From a virus, in IMG/VR virus record IMGVR_UViG_3300033148_003642, positions 1-29,282 of that record: a stretch of 29,282 nt of DNA, one strand, 5' to 3'. The position numbers and the translations under genes were made by a program. This document shows, one piece after another, positions 6,201 through 13,857 of this stretch (its first letter is position 1; the number at the start of each line of letters is the position of its first letter). Under the pieces are notes generated by a model. It ran no database searches. It saw only the letters and a list, made by a program, of their open reading frames with translations, and had not been told where the DNA came from.

Positions 6201-7647
6201 CAAAGCTCTCTCTTGACTTTGCTATCTTTGCTTTTACAGCCTCTAAGGAAAATTTATCCCCAGCCACAGCTAATGTTGAGCCGGTCTTAGGGTCATCGAA
6301 TTGGATTATATCTGGTGTAGCAGGGAACTCACCTTGGGCTTTTAGGCCGGGGGTTATGCCTTTGAATTTGCCTCCGGCTTGTTCTATGATTGATTTGGGG
6401 TCAACAGGTGTTACCTCTTTGGCTTTGTTGAATATGTCGGTGAGTTGTTGCTTTGGTATATCTTCTTCATATTGGTACAAAAATTTGCCTTCTTTGTCTA
6501 TAAACCCTGGGACAATATCTTTCGGAAAATCTAATTTTTTTGCAATATCTGCATGATTATATATTCCACCCTCTCCAAATTTAGCACCGATTATTTTATC
6601 CCCTTGCAAAAATGCAGGACCAACTATATTTTTTGCTATTTCGGGATGTAACTCTATGTCCTCAGAAGAGTACACATTTGCTTTCTGAGCCTTGGTAAAC
6701 TCCTCCGCAGTCTCAAACTTCTTGGCTTCTTCTGCCAAAGGTTCCGGAGATAAATCAGACAAATTCTTAACAACCTCTTTCCCCCCTATCAATAATATAG
6801 CCTTCCCTGCTTCTATCTTACTTATCTTAGCTATGTCTTTGCCTATGCGGACTATATCGCCTGGTTTGAAGGGTACAGGTGCACCTGCGAATAATAGGGT
6901 GGGTTGGCCTTTGACTAATTGGCCTTTCGAGATAGCGTCTAACACTTTCCTCATAGCCGGGTTTCTCTGGGCTTCCGTTATGAATGCTTTGGCTTTCTGG
7001 GTAAGTACATCTCCCCGGCCTATGGTCTTGCTACTGCCAAACTTCACTTTTAATTTTTCTAATGCCGGTATCGCTCTCTTTACTCTATCAAGGCTAACTC
7101 TGCCCCTAATACCTTGGGCTACACGCTTGGCGGCGTTACCAAATACTAATTGGAATAATGCGAACTCTTCTACACCGGTGACTAATGCTCTGGGGATAAG
7201 TCTTGCTGCCGGTCCGCCTCTCTCAAACTTTGTTATGGGTACTCTGCTGGTTATAGTCTTAGCTTTTTCAGGCTCGAGAAACCCTCTGGCTCCGGCCCTT
7301 AACGCTTCAGCTGCTGTCTTGCCCTCTAGCGCTGTCCCTACCGTCTCTTGGATACCTGCTATTGGTCTGTGGATTTGTCTGAAAGGGAATGCTACGGTCT
7401 TACCTAGAGCTTTGGCTTCGGTAGGTTTGATCACCTCTGATGGCTGTCCGGGTCTCCCCCGGAGTAACGCACCTCTAGCCTGGCCGAATGAGAGTTGTTT
7501 ACCTACAAACTTGCCTACTTTCTTTAAATCTTCCCTAGTGGGCAAGAGCTTACGCTCTCTCTCTATGAACGCACCCTGTTCTTCAGGTGGGATTATGCGG
7601 TCAAGCTCATCCAAGATCTTGGATTTTATTTTAAAATTAAGAGCCAT
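3211..7647 (-). CDS. Very large internal virion / polyvalent-type protein, 1478 aa
   Basis: The largest gene here. The start at 7647 overlaps the previous stop (TAATG). The N-terminal 850 residues are low-complexity, Lys/Ala/Pro-rich and partly coiled coil (about 640-730). From about 850 to 1320 the sequence follows a pattern I know from large phage polyvalent proteins: a YFPII segment near 985, GFTKSR, DREIKDRINSRG near 1190, MPSWLGAY, a RYADKIVRLTQPQGS segment, and KLFTAFYTFFSQLYNQQ near 1275. A hydrophobic segment follows at about 1308-1328 (WFWILVAPVIYSTM). The last 30 residues are strongly basic (KKPKSKFQGRSRLRRK), as expected for DNA contact. Placed after two ejection-type genes, it is probably packaged and ejected with the DNA. 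No lytic transglycosylase motif was recognised. Confidence 0.65.
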   Translation of the reverse strand: MALNFKIKSKILDELDRIIPPEEQGAFIERERKLLPTREDLKKVGKFVGKQLSFGQARGALLRGRPGQPSEVIKPTEAKALGKTVAFPFRQIHRPIAGIQETVGTALEGKTAAEALRAGARGFLEPEKAKTITSRVPITKFERGGPAARLIPRALVTGVEEFALFQLVFGNAAKRVAQGIRGRVSLDRVKRAIPALEKLKVKFGSSKTIGRGDVLTQKAKAFITEAQRNPAMRKVLDAISKGQLVKGQPTLLFAGAPVPFKPGDIVRIGKDIAKISKIEAGKAILLIGGKEVVKNLSDLSPEPLAEEAKKFETAEEFTKAQKANVYSSEDIELHPEIAKNIVGPAFLQGDKIIGAKFGEGGIYNHADIAKKLDFPKDIVPGFIDKEGKFLYQYEEDIPKQQLTDIFNKAKEVTPVDPKSIIEQAGGKFKGITPGLKAQGEFPATPDIIQFDDPKTGSTLAVAGDKFSLEAVKAKIAKSRESFVEGGKLKTPAKPIIRQPKSIRSIIRKAGGIDPTSLQAAGVSKQDIAEFGAKGLLKKGGQKFEDLANQLIESGDIILSGDEFPSVALLDSIQSDATSLSFADEVSPGVERAIKPPAVIKPKAPIIKPSVLSLGKVKPTIHEATGFTKTIETIVTNEAKLLKFKLQAEQRASKLGEKVGKREVRTAEALKRKVNDLVKTINSLSKRDIPPDFKDQVDAIMSKFDLHFRAPKTIARRQSMRDFVERLKAEGELIPIPTDRLEAIDQITLNNLNVDQLEAIKDTIAQIVHIGALKKKLIASKQLRDFKVVENDIVTRIRELRPNKVVEELGEEFAPPSARKKDFFGRIDDAVSKFFGFHRKTEFIARTLDGFGSGPVQDNITQPIQDAGSAELSKTEEVYTKLRNLVQPLNMNKVINTKISVPGVKTQMTIEEMMTVYLNSQNSGNLERLIRGNNLTEAQIDTINSKLAKDYPEVKTFADGIFDLFDSLFDDTVNTTLKLTGLRVQKVAGRYFPIITDKELSKMAQFREAEKDLFQEVFQRTSVEKGFTKSRVGGRDAIELRGFTSIMRHLDSVIHYNTHALAIRDVQKLIASPRIKNAIDNAMGEAITKQFPPWLKTVADPRTPGVTTVEKWVDHLRRNSTAAILGLKFSVSLLQAGSFTLTIKEIGLVPSMQGLVEFWRNPNAATRFVFENSSQMKFRAKTFDREIKDRINSRGVQKMIKDLPGADEVLFAMIKGVDFLTTMPSWLGAYHLKLGQTNSHIEAVRYADKIVRLTQPQGSVKDLAQISRGRPFQKLFTAFYTFFSQLYNQQASTFDRLKFGKEHPLRKVRDFTSAWFWILVAPVIYSTMARSGFNVFDKKKFTKNFVKKFPAEAISYAFGGLFLIRDLASAIAKPFGFKAPPGLRGFESGARGARAKSTKSKIKNFTRALGTFTGRIPDQLFTTFDGIMDLASGRSKDIRRLVFSKYALGEKKEKKPKSKFQGRSRLRRKTLRRNKLSFR

Positions 7648-8366
7648 TAAAAGCGCACTCCTTGTTTTTGTCTTCTAAATTCACCTATACGAGTCGCCTC
7701 TTCTTCCTTGATCCCAAAAGCCTCTAGTATAGCATCAACGTCTATCCCTTCCTGCTCGGCCTCGTCTCTGCGGAGTATAAGTTCATCTATATCTTCTTGG
7801 GTTTTTATCTGGTCTATAACACCTTGAGTCTTTTCATCTACTTCAGCTTGTGAACCGGAGAAGAAAGATTTGATATGGCTGACTGGCGTGCCTGTGCCTT
7901 TCGTGAAAGCGGGGTCTTGCTCTACAGTTGCAGATAATTGCGCCTCTACGTCTAACCTATCCTCTAAATCTTCAATGGCTTTTCTTTTTAACGGAAACTT
8001 TTGTTTTACCTCATCAAAGTTGATCTCACCTGAGATAGCCTTTTGGATTACATCATCGAATTTATCTTCTTTAGGATCAGCAAACTCTTTCTTGATTGTA
8101 GCCTTGATTCTTTCTTTGCGTTCATAATCACTGATGGTTCTTTCAGCTTTAAGGCTCTCTATGGAAGCCGGGGTCTGTTGCAAGGCTGCGAATGGCTTAC
8201 CTTGTATGGCAGAAGATATTCCCTGTGCTGCCCCTCTTAAACCTCCGGCGATTGCACCACCTGCACCACCGCCACCACCTTCAGCCTGTCGTCTTATTAC
8301 TTCTTGCTTTAATTGCGCTCTACCCTCCGGGCCTAGCGCTGTTAATTGTTCTTTTAAAGTGGACAT
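7647..8366 (-). CDS. Hypothetical virion-associated protein, 239 aa
   Basis: The start at 8366 follows AAGGAGG, which is formed by the last two Arg codons of the upstream gene. The N-terminus has a glycine run (GGGGGAGGAIAGGLRG, about 31-46) that could be a flexible hinge or membrane-active segment. The rest is charged and helical, with long acidic and basic stretches (EDLEDRLDVEAQ; DELILRRDEAEQE). It sits between a putative pore-type ejection protein and the 1478-aa protein, so an internal virion or DNA-ejection role is likely by position. No family recognised. Confidence 0.55.
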   Translation of the reverse strand: MSTLKEQLTALGPEGRAQLKQEVIRRQAEGGGGGAGGAIAGGLRGAAQGISSAIQGKPFAALQQTPASIESLKAERTISDYERKERIKATIKKEFADPKEDKFDDVIQKAISGEINFDEVKQKFPLKRKAIEDLEDRLDVEAQLSATVEQDPAFTKGTGTPVSHIKSFFSGSQAEVDEKTQGVIDQIKTQEDIDELILRRDEAEQEGIDVDAILEAFGIKEEEATRIGEFRRQKQGVRF

Positions 8367-8368
8367 AA

Positions 8369-9250
8369 TTACCTCCTTAAAGTTGGATTTGCTGCAAAAT
8401 TAGATTTTAAAGTTCCGACATTAGTTCTTGCTCCTGTTGTACCATCATCTACATCAAAATCATTGAGAGATGTCATCAAGGCTTCAAGACTCAAAGAATT
8501 AGCCACGCCTGACGCTGCGCCCGATAACCCTGAACCCATTATCATTGCTTGTTGTAGATCATCTGTTGCCTGTTGGATACCACCTTGTCGGATAGACTCT
8601 GCTATAGCTGTGTTGTCTCTCTGTTCTAAAGCAGAGTTACCTGTGATGATATTAGCTAATGCAAACTCTCCTTCACGGCCGAATTTCGCAACCCTTTCAA
8701 GGCCACCTTGTTCTTGAACTGCTAAACCCCCTCTTGCACCCACGGCTCTTTCTATCTGCCCCTGTTTATACCGCTGTAGTTCTGCGACTCTTGATTCTAT
8801 ATCACGCTCTGCCGCTTGTGAGGCTTGGCCTATCTGTGATACCGGGATTGTAGAACGACCTAACCCTCTTGCTGAAGCTGCTGCTGTTATTCCGGGTATA
8901 GTCTGCTCTTGTAGTCCTGCCCTTCTTTGGGCCGCAAAAGGTGCTGTTTGTTTGCCAATATCTATAAGCCCACGCCCTGCTATTCTATCCTCTAGGGTTT
9001 GCTCTTGTCGCTTGCCTATATCTGTACCTAGAATAGAGGGGAATTTATACTGTTCCGTAGCTTTTGTCGCTACACCCAAAGCACGTTGGCGATTAGCTGT
9101 TTGCCGCGCAGCTTCTTCTCTCAAGAATTGGGTATATTCTTCTTGAGAACGTGCAGCCTTTTTAGAAGCACTATGTTGTCCAAATGCAGAAATACCTGAC
9201 CCTAATAACCCTGCCCCTGCCGCTAATCCTATCGCTAATGGTAAGCCCAT
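8369..9250 (-). CDS. Internal virion (DNA ejection) protein, T7 gp14-like, 293 aa
   Basis: The start at 9250 follows AGGAGG. The first 25 residues form a Gly/Ala-rich hydrophobic helix (LPLAIGLAAGAGLLGSGISA) followed directly by an Ala/Lys/Gln-rich helical region (SASKKAARSQEEYTQFLREEAARQ). This is the layout of small podovirus ejection proteins such as T7 gp14, which form an outer-membrane pore during infection. The middle contains many Ala/Arg/Gln helices. Its place next to larger candidate ejection proteins supports the role. Assignment rests on architecture and context, not on a diagnostic motif. Confidence 0.6.
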   Translation of the reverse strand: MGLPLAIGLAAGAGLLGSGISAFGQHSASKKAARSQEEYTQFLREEAARQTANRQRALGVATKATEQYKFPSILGTDIGKRQEQTLEDRIAGRGLIDIGKQTAPFAAQRRAGLQEQTIPGITAAASARGLGRSTIPVSQIGQASQAAERDIESRVAELQRYKQGQIERAVGARGGLAVQEQGGLERVAKFGREGEFALANIITGNSALEQRDNTAIAESIRQGGIQQATDDLQQAMIMGSGLSGAASGVANSLSLEALMTSLNDFDVDDGTTGARTNVGTLKSNFAANPTLRR

Positions 9251-9259
9251 AAGTACCTC

Positions 9260-9526
9260 CTATTTATAAGCGCATTCTTCCGGTAAAATATTTTTCTCTA
9301 TCATCTGTTCTATAGTCAAACACCATTTTGGTCTATTTTCATAAATACTGCATATAGTGAATACTGAAAATCCTGCAATAACAGTTTCTAACAAATATTT
9401 GCATTTAAGACCTGTGTAAAATATTCTTCCTTCTTTATCCCTTTTCCTGAAATAACAACACCTGTTACAACGGTTGCAAGTTTCCTCTTTAAACCGCTGT
9501 AACGGTAAACTTTTTAAGCTCTCCAT
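9260..9526 (-). CDS. YkgJ-like CxxCxxCC cysteine-cluster protein, 88 aa
   Basis: The protein has the signature CNRCNRCC (residues 17-24), then a Cys, then CSIYENRPKWC near 59-69 and a final Cys. This follows the layout of the YkgJ/UPF0153 'putative zinc- or iron-chelating' family (CxxCxxCC ... C..Y..RP..C). Such proteins are thought to bind metal or act in metal-dependent modification; the function is not settled. The start at 9526 lies 38 nt inside the preceding 70-aa gene in another frame, with only a weak GGA site. Family proteins are usually longer. A YkgJ-like protein among virion genes is unexpected. Confidence 0.65.
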   Translation of the reverse strand: MESLKSLPLQRFKEETCNRCNRCCYFRKRDKEGRIFYTGLKCKYLLETVIAGFSVFTICSIYENRPKWCLTIEQMIEKNILPEECAYK

Positions 9527-9701
9527 TCCCTAACTTAATAAATAATTCATTGTTGTAATACGCCATAGTATTAGCTTTCATCTCAGATGCACTTGTGGGT
9601 GTAGCCGTAAGCAAAATAATATTACCCATAGCATTTTGGGAAATATGGTCTAATGCTGAATTGAGGTCTTTATCTTGAATTTTCCTAGGGAATCTTTCCA
9701 T
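9489..9701 (-). CDS. Small tail-associated-type protein, 70 aa
   Basis: Start coupled to the upstream stop (TAATG at 9701). The C-terminal half has the form 'TPTSASEMKANTMAYYNNELFIKLGNGELKKFTVT'-like (positions about 34-67, abbreviated), a pattern I have seen in short proteins of environmental phages near tail-fibre genes. It predicts a small beta structure. No enzymatic motif. Function unknown; a tail accessory is likely from context. Confidence 0.55.
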   Translation of the reverse strand: MERFPRKIQDKDLNSALDHISQNAMGNIILLTATPTSASEMKANTMAYYNNELFIKLGNGELKKFTVTAV

Positions 9702-10108
9702 TATTCCGTATAGTTCCCGGGTAGCAACCCTTCGTCTATTAACTCCTTGATAGCGTCTTTACGCCCTTTGTCTTTTTTAATTTTAACAGCGCGCCCTATA
9801 ATCAACTTATCCTGTTGCCCCTTTAAGGCTTTAGTCTGGTTTACCCCAAGGCCGTTCCAGGGATCACCTTCCCAAGCATTTCGATCTGCCCTATCCGGTA
9901 ACATGGATGAGTCCATATCATCATAAGGTAACCCGATTAAGGTTGGGTCAGCACCTAGAGCTTCCTCTATACAGTAATCCCACGTCACGCTGGGGCTACA
10001 CGATCTTACCTTCACGGACTTATCTGGATAATACCAAACTCGGCGGGTATCAGCGTAAGCAACACCAACGGCTAAGATTAAAACAAAAGTTAAAATATAT
10101 TTTCTCAT
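9701..10108 (-). CDS. Exported tail-fibre-region protein with signal peptide, 135 aa
   Basis: The start at 10108 follows AAGGAGG. Residues 1-19 form a clear signal peptide (MRKYILTFVLILAVGVAYA) with a likely cut before DTRR. The mature part begins with VWYYPDKSVKV and later has SSMLPDRADRNAWEGD. Both elements recur in small cytoplasmic-looking phage proteins near tail fibres ('YYPDKSV', 'LPDxRxxRNAW'); here they are fused to an export signal. The C-terminus is charged and helical. The role may be tail-fibre assembly or attachment; the export signal is the odd part. Confidence 0.6.
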   Translation of the reverse strand: MRKYILTFVLILAVGVAYADTRRVWYYPDKSVKVRSCSPSVTWDYCIEEALGADPTLIGLPYDDMDSSMLPDRADRNAWEGDPWNGLGVNQTKALKGQQDKLIIGRAVKIKKDKGRKDAIKELIDEGLLPGNYTE

Positions 10109-10117
10109 AAAACCTCC

Positions 10118-11197
10118 TTATTGTGTTCCACAAGCTATGCAGCAAAGTGGGTCTGTATCTTCAGCAGCGGGAACGGCAGAAAAAGTATGTATTCTCGCAC
10201 TTCCAGTAGCTAATGCATTTATCCTAGTTGAATCGGATACTGACATACACGAGACAGCATAATCTGCATTAGTAAAATCAGTGTCCCAGGTGATAGTGTA
10301 CTCTCCTACACCCTCATCTGTTATCCCTGAGACATTAAAGGAATCGTCATCAGCTATTACCCCTGTACCGTCCAAATTTATCCACCCTTTTACTCTTGCA
10401 TCAAAATTTCCTCCTTCCGTCCAGGTCTTAATAGCCTTCTGTGTAGGTACTGCATCATCTGAATTGCCCGCTAATGTAGCGTCTGTTGAAAAATTAGTAA
10501 TATCTGCACCGGAAGAAAGTACCAATCCACTAGCATTTATCTGCGCTCTTTGTACATCAGCAGTTTTAAACCTGATTATATCCTCATCAGTATTTGCTTC
10601 CGTGTCTACAGAAGTATCGGAATCAGCGTCTTGTATCAAAGATGTATTAGATAGATTAATACCTGTAATCCTATCGTCTCTCACAGAAGAAACGGTGGTA
10701 GTATCAGACGATACCCTTGCTATTCTTATTGAGTTAGTTGCTACTACCGGTTCTGTTGCCTGTATTGCTACCTCTGAATAAGTATATGTACCATTGTTTG
10801 ATAAGTCTACAAAGGTATGCTTAGACGCTGTGTAAACCTTTGGTGTTGCGTCTTTAAGTACACGAGTGCCTAAGACATAGGCTGTACCTAACGTGGTAGT
10901 AGAGGTTAAGCTTGCACTTGTGGGAATGGTTAATCCGGTAAAAACAAAGTCATTAAACGCTTCATCCCAGCGATTTGTAGGATCTGCATTATCGTCAAGT
11001 GCTGTTGCCGGGATTGTACCAGCTTGTAGCAAAGCTCCATCTGCACTATTGATACCCGTCTCAGCGGTGGTAAAATTAGTTTGGAGATTATAAACGGTCA
11101 CGTCATCCGCAGTAAGTACATCGATCATTGTTACTTGTCCAAAGCAAACAGACGAATAAACAAAAGCCCCTATCAAAAATACAATAATTCTTTTCAT
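10118..11197 (-). CDS. Exported fibre-like protein with signal peptide, 359 aa
   Basis: The start chosen is ATG 11197, at good distance from AGGAGG; a GTG at 11203 overlapping the previous stop sits too close to that site. Residues 1-20 form a signal peptide (MKRIIVFLIGAFVYSSVCFG) with cleavage before QVTM. The mature protein is Thr/Ser/Asp/Ala-rich with beta-repeat character (TSASLTSTTTLGTAYVLGT) and the 'GTIPATALDDNADPTNRWDEAF' type segment seen in phage fibre shafts. The C-terminal 90 residues look like a beta domain, including a Cys-Cys near the end (DPLCCIACG). Likely a tail fibre or surface appendage. It follows the nozzle gene. Confidence 0.6.
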   Translation of the reverse strand: MKRIIVFLIGAFVYSSVCFGQVTMIDVLTADDVTVYNLQTNFTTAETGINSADGALLQAGTIPATALDDNADPTNRWDEAFNDFVFTGLTIPTSASLTSTTTLGTAYVLGTRVLKDATPKVYTASKHTFVDLSNNGTYTYSEVAIQATEPVVATNSIRIARVSSDTTTVSSVRDDRITGINLSNTSLIQDADSDTSVDTEANTDEDIIRFKTADVQRAQINASGLVLSSGADITNFSTDATLAGNSDDAVPTQKAIKTWTEGGNFDARVKGWINLDGTGVIADDDSFNVSGITDEGVGEYTITWDTDFTNADYAVSCMSVSDSTRINALATGSARIHTFSAVPAAEDTDPLCCIACGTQ

Positions 11198-11199
11198 CG

Positions 11200-12723
11200 T
11201 CACCCTCCTATTACTTTTATTTTCTTACGACTTTTAAGAACAAAATCTATCCCCATGCCCAACAACTCCGGCTGTAAATCATTTATATTTGCATCAATCT
11301 CAAACGCTATGCTTGAACCTCTAGCATAATCTATCTTAGGTCTCACCCTGCCTGTAAATTGGCTTTGGTTACCTATTTCTATATACCCTAGAGTCTTGGT
11401 TTCTCCTCTTAAATTCTGTATCCAAGATGTTTGTTCACCGCTTGGCTGCGAGATCCTTCCGTCTAAATGGTACATGATTATAAAGTTCATATCACCCGTA
11501 GGCACAAACTCAGGATAGAAAGCTAAAAATCTTACGTTTTGTCCCTTAGCTACGGTTAAATCCCTGGTGCGTAGTTTTGTATGTATTGCCACGCCGTCGA
11601 ACCTTCTGCCTCTATCACCATGCATTATAAAGTTTGAGTCAGAGCGGCAAAGTAATTGAAAATCGGTCTCCTTAGCCGAGTCACTTCGCATAAAAGCAGA
11701 GACATTACGGCCCTTTACAACATCAACATTGCCGGTTAAAGCATCATACCAGACCTCATAATTAGGTTCAGTACGTCCTTTCTCTACAAAACTGACTTGG
11801 TAATAATTGTTAAAAACTCCCGCAGAAGCCTTATCTAATTTATCCCTTACAGTTTCTACAAAATCCTTCATCTTCAATTCAAAGGTCAACATCTGTGCAG
11901 CGTTGCCATCCCATGACCATAGCTCATAATCATCTGCCATAAATATTATAGCCTTCTCTACCTTAGCAGCAGTACGCCCCGCAATGATGCTTCTTTCTTC
12001 AATAAGCCTAACCTCAAACGTAATCGCAAGCGCACTGATAACATCACCTATCACAACGAATATTCCTTCGGTATTGAATATGTAAAGTTTATCTTCAATT
12101 TTGCCTAAAGCAAGATTCTCCCCACGGCCCGAACCTACAATTATGTTAAGGCTGTCCGTTGCATCGTCAAATACGGTAGGTTCTAAATTCTTTGACACAT
12201 GGAGATCTGTCCTAGATATCATCCATAACCTATCTTTATGCTCTGCAACATCTATAGGCTTGAGTGAATTACCGTTTGCATCGGCCACCCCGGTTATATC
12301 AAACCTATTATCATTATTGCCGTCATATTCAACGAGGTTGACCCCGTCTACAAGATACATCTTAGTCTGGTTAGCCGTCTTAAAAAGCTGATGTTTAGGA
12401 TAAGCATTTAATGCCAGGTTCCCCCTTAGCTCTGTACGCGTGTTGAGAACATCATCTATAAGCCATATAAATCCATCCTCGGTATAAGCGAAAGTCTTAG
12501 GTGACACTATACTCGCCTCGTTGGTGTAATACCTTCCGGACCAACGTGGTATACCAGACATAGCCGATGTAAAAACTTTCTCTGTACCTAATGGGATTTT
12601 AAGCCTTCCATCGCGAGACAACCAATTTTCTCTTAATACCGGACTATCAGATTTCCCCTCATTTGATGGCGTGCGCCTGTCTATCTTACCGTTAAATTTA
12701 GTATAAAAATTTTTAGGTGGCAT
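11200..12723 (-). CDS. Tail nozzle/tube beta-propeller protein, 507 aa
   Basis: The start at 12723 follows GGGAG. The protein shows repeated blade-like segments (KMYLVDGVNLVEYDG; DRLWMISRTDLHVSK; KLYIFNTEGIFVVIGD; AIIFMADDYELWSWDG; NYEVWYDALTGNVDV), each a Tyr/Trp-rich beta strand ending in a turn. The 'DKLYIFNTEGIFVV' element is typical of podovirus tail-closure proteins of the P22 gp10 / T7 gp12 type, which close the tail after packaging. N-terminal RRTPSNEGKSDSPVLRENWL also fits phage proteins that begin with 'GLNTR...' anchors. No signal peptide. Assignment by pattern and synteny. Confidence 0.65.
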   Translation of the reverse strand: MPPKNFYTKFNGKIDRRTPSNEGKSDSPVLRENWLSRDGRLKIPLGTEKVFTSAMSGIPRWSGRYYTNEASIVSPKTFAYTEDGFIWLIDDVLNTRTELRGNLALNAYPKHQLFKTANQTKMYLVDGVNLVEYDGNNDNRFDITGVADANGNSLKPIDVAEHKDRLWMISRTDLHVSKNLEPTVFDDATDSLNIIVGSGRGENLALGKIEDKLYIFNTEGIFVVIGDVISALAITFEVRLIEERSIIAGRTAAKVEKAIIFMADDYELWSWDGNAAQMLTFELKMKDFVETVRDKLDKASAGVFNNYYQVSFVEKGRTEPNYEVWYDALTGNVDVVKGRNVSAFMRSDSAKETDFQLLCRSDSNFIMHGDRGRRFDGVAIHTKLRTRDLTVAKGQNVRFLAFYPEFVPTGDMNFIIMYHLDGRISQPSGEQTSWIQNLRGETKTLGYIEIGNQSQFTGRVRPKIDYARGSSIAFEIDANINDLQPELLGMGIDFVLKSRKKIKVIGG

Positions 12724-12724
12724 T

Positions 12725-12952
12725 TTACTCTCCCTTCGCTAAATACTCTTGCCGTTGTAACTGTAGATTACAGTCAAGTATCTTCACCTTATTATAAATC
12801 CTATGCATCTTATCCAACGCGTTGTCTAACCCTTTACCAGTTTTCTTAGCTAGTAACATCATAGTGTACACGTCTCGCATATCTTTCATCACAGCATGTG
12901 TACTTAGATAATTGTGCATGTACTTGATTACATATTTGTCTGGTATATTCAT
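12725..12952 (-). CDS. Hypothetical protein, 75 aa
   Basis: Starts in an ATGA overlap with the upstream gene and ends one base before the nozzle gene start, whose ribosome-binding site lies in its last codons. The product is helical and basic, with several Met and no membrane segment or Cys cluster. Tight coupling suggests co-expression with the nozzle gene. No recognisable family. Confidence 0.6.
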   Translation of the reverse strand: MNIPDKYVIKYMHNYLSTHAVMKDMRDVYTMMLLAKKTGKGLDNALDKMHRIYNKVKILDCNLQLQRQEYLAKGE

Positions 12953-13245
12953 TTTCTTATTAAATATTCAAACAATCTAACCAATATAAATAATGTAACC
13001 GGTATTCCTAACGAAATGGCTACTAATTTGCTTGTGTATGCCTTAGAGTAACTTTCAGCTTTGTCTGTGTACTCTCTTGATTCTTTCATACATATTTCTT
13101 TCTGCCCGCGGATGCTGTCGAGTTTTTTAAATATACATTTTAGGCTTTCGTCTATCCTACTAGAATTAGCATTAGCTCTGGTGTCGTGGTTATCCCAACG
13201 CTCGGTCATCGTAGCTTGGAATATTTTAAATTCTTCTCCGTTCAT
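12949..13245 (-). CDS. XhlA-like coiled coil with C-terminal membrane anchor, 98 aa
   Basis: The start at 13245 follows GAGGGTAGG. Residues 1-70 are charged and helical (DNHDTRANANSSRIDESLKCIFKKLDSI), and residues about 73-92 form one hydrophobic segment (LVAISLGIPVTLFILVRLFEYL) before a basic end (RK). This is the layout of XhlA-type haemolysin/holin-accessory proteins of phages. It lies in the tail region rather than in a clear lysis cassette. It could equally be a membrane-tethered assembly factor. Confidence 0.5.
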   Translation of the reverse strand: MNGEEFKIFQATMTERWDNHDTRANANSSRIDESLKCIFKKLDSIRGQKEICMKESREYTDKAESYSKAYTSKLVAISLGIPVTLFILVRLFEYLIRK

Positions 13246-13266
13246 CCTACCCTCACAAAGTTCTCC

Positions 13267-13857
13267 TTAATATATCATTATCATTTTCCCACGAGTAGTG
13301 GCAGTAGTATAAAATGCATATATCGCCAACAACCCAGTAAAACTGCCAGAACTAACCCCCCATGGACTAGGCAATGCTGTCTGTGATGTTTTGTAATCTC
13401 TCTTTGGAGTACCTGCTGAGTCTCTGTCTAATCTCGTTGCTCCACCAGCATCATTATCACACTGCATACACAACCAATATATTGTGTTCGGGGCTAGAGC
13501 TATGCTCAACCCCGCTTTCGTTTTCCAACCCACACCTGCTGATAACGCTCCTGCTGTAGACGATCCAACCAAAGCATCTGGTCTATCATTCCCGGCATCG
13601 TGAGTATATATACCTAACTCAAAATCCGGTGTATTCCCCGGGTTAGTGCTTATGTATGCACCCATTGCTGTTATTGTAGTCATGTCCGCGGGAGAGGTCA
13701 CTTTCATTGAAAAGGCTAAGGTATCTATTTGAGTATCGGCAGAACCGTCCGGATCAGCCACAGGGGCTGTTGTCACAAAACCAGAGTTGACACCATCTAC
13801 TAAAGCGCCGTAAGCTGGAAAAGACAATAATAAAAAAATTAATAATAGCTTAGTCAT
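13267..13857 (-). CDS. Exported beta-rich protein with signal peptide, 196 aa
   Basis: The start chosen is ATG 13857, overlapping the upstream stop by 8 nt (ATGACTAA); an upstream in-frame TTG at 13875 is less likely. Residues 1-17 form a signal peptide (MTKLLLIFLLLSFPAYG), cut before ALVDG. The rest resembles a carbohydrate-binding-like beta-sandwich: FSMKVTSPADMTTITAMGAYI, PDFELGIYTHD, APNTIYWLCMQCDN. Such domains occur in phage tail tips and host cell-surface proteins. It is co-translated with the 283-aa exported protein, suggesting a shared structure or place. Confidence 0.6.
   Translation of the reverse strand: MTKLLLIFLLLSFPAYGALVDGVNSGFVTTAPVADPDGSADTQIDTLAFSMKVTSPADMTTITAMGAYISTNPGNTPDFELGIYTHDAGNDRPDALVGSSTAGALSAGVGWKTKAGLSIALAPNTIYWLCMQCDNDAGGATRLDRDSAGTPKRDYKTSQTALPSPWGVSSGSFTGLLAIYAFYTTATTRGKMIMIY

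Noticed and set aside
6692-7678. 328-aa open frame on the plus strand
   Set aside because: It lies fully antisense to the 1478-aa gene, lacks a ribosome-binding site, and its sequence is the Ser/Leu-rich type expected opposite a Lys/Ala/Glu-rich coding region. The same applies to 5240-6004 and 6005-6556.
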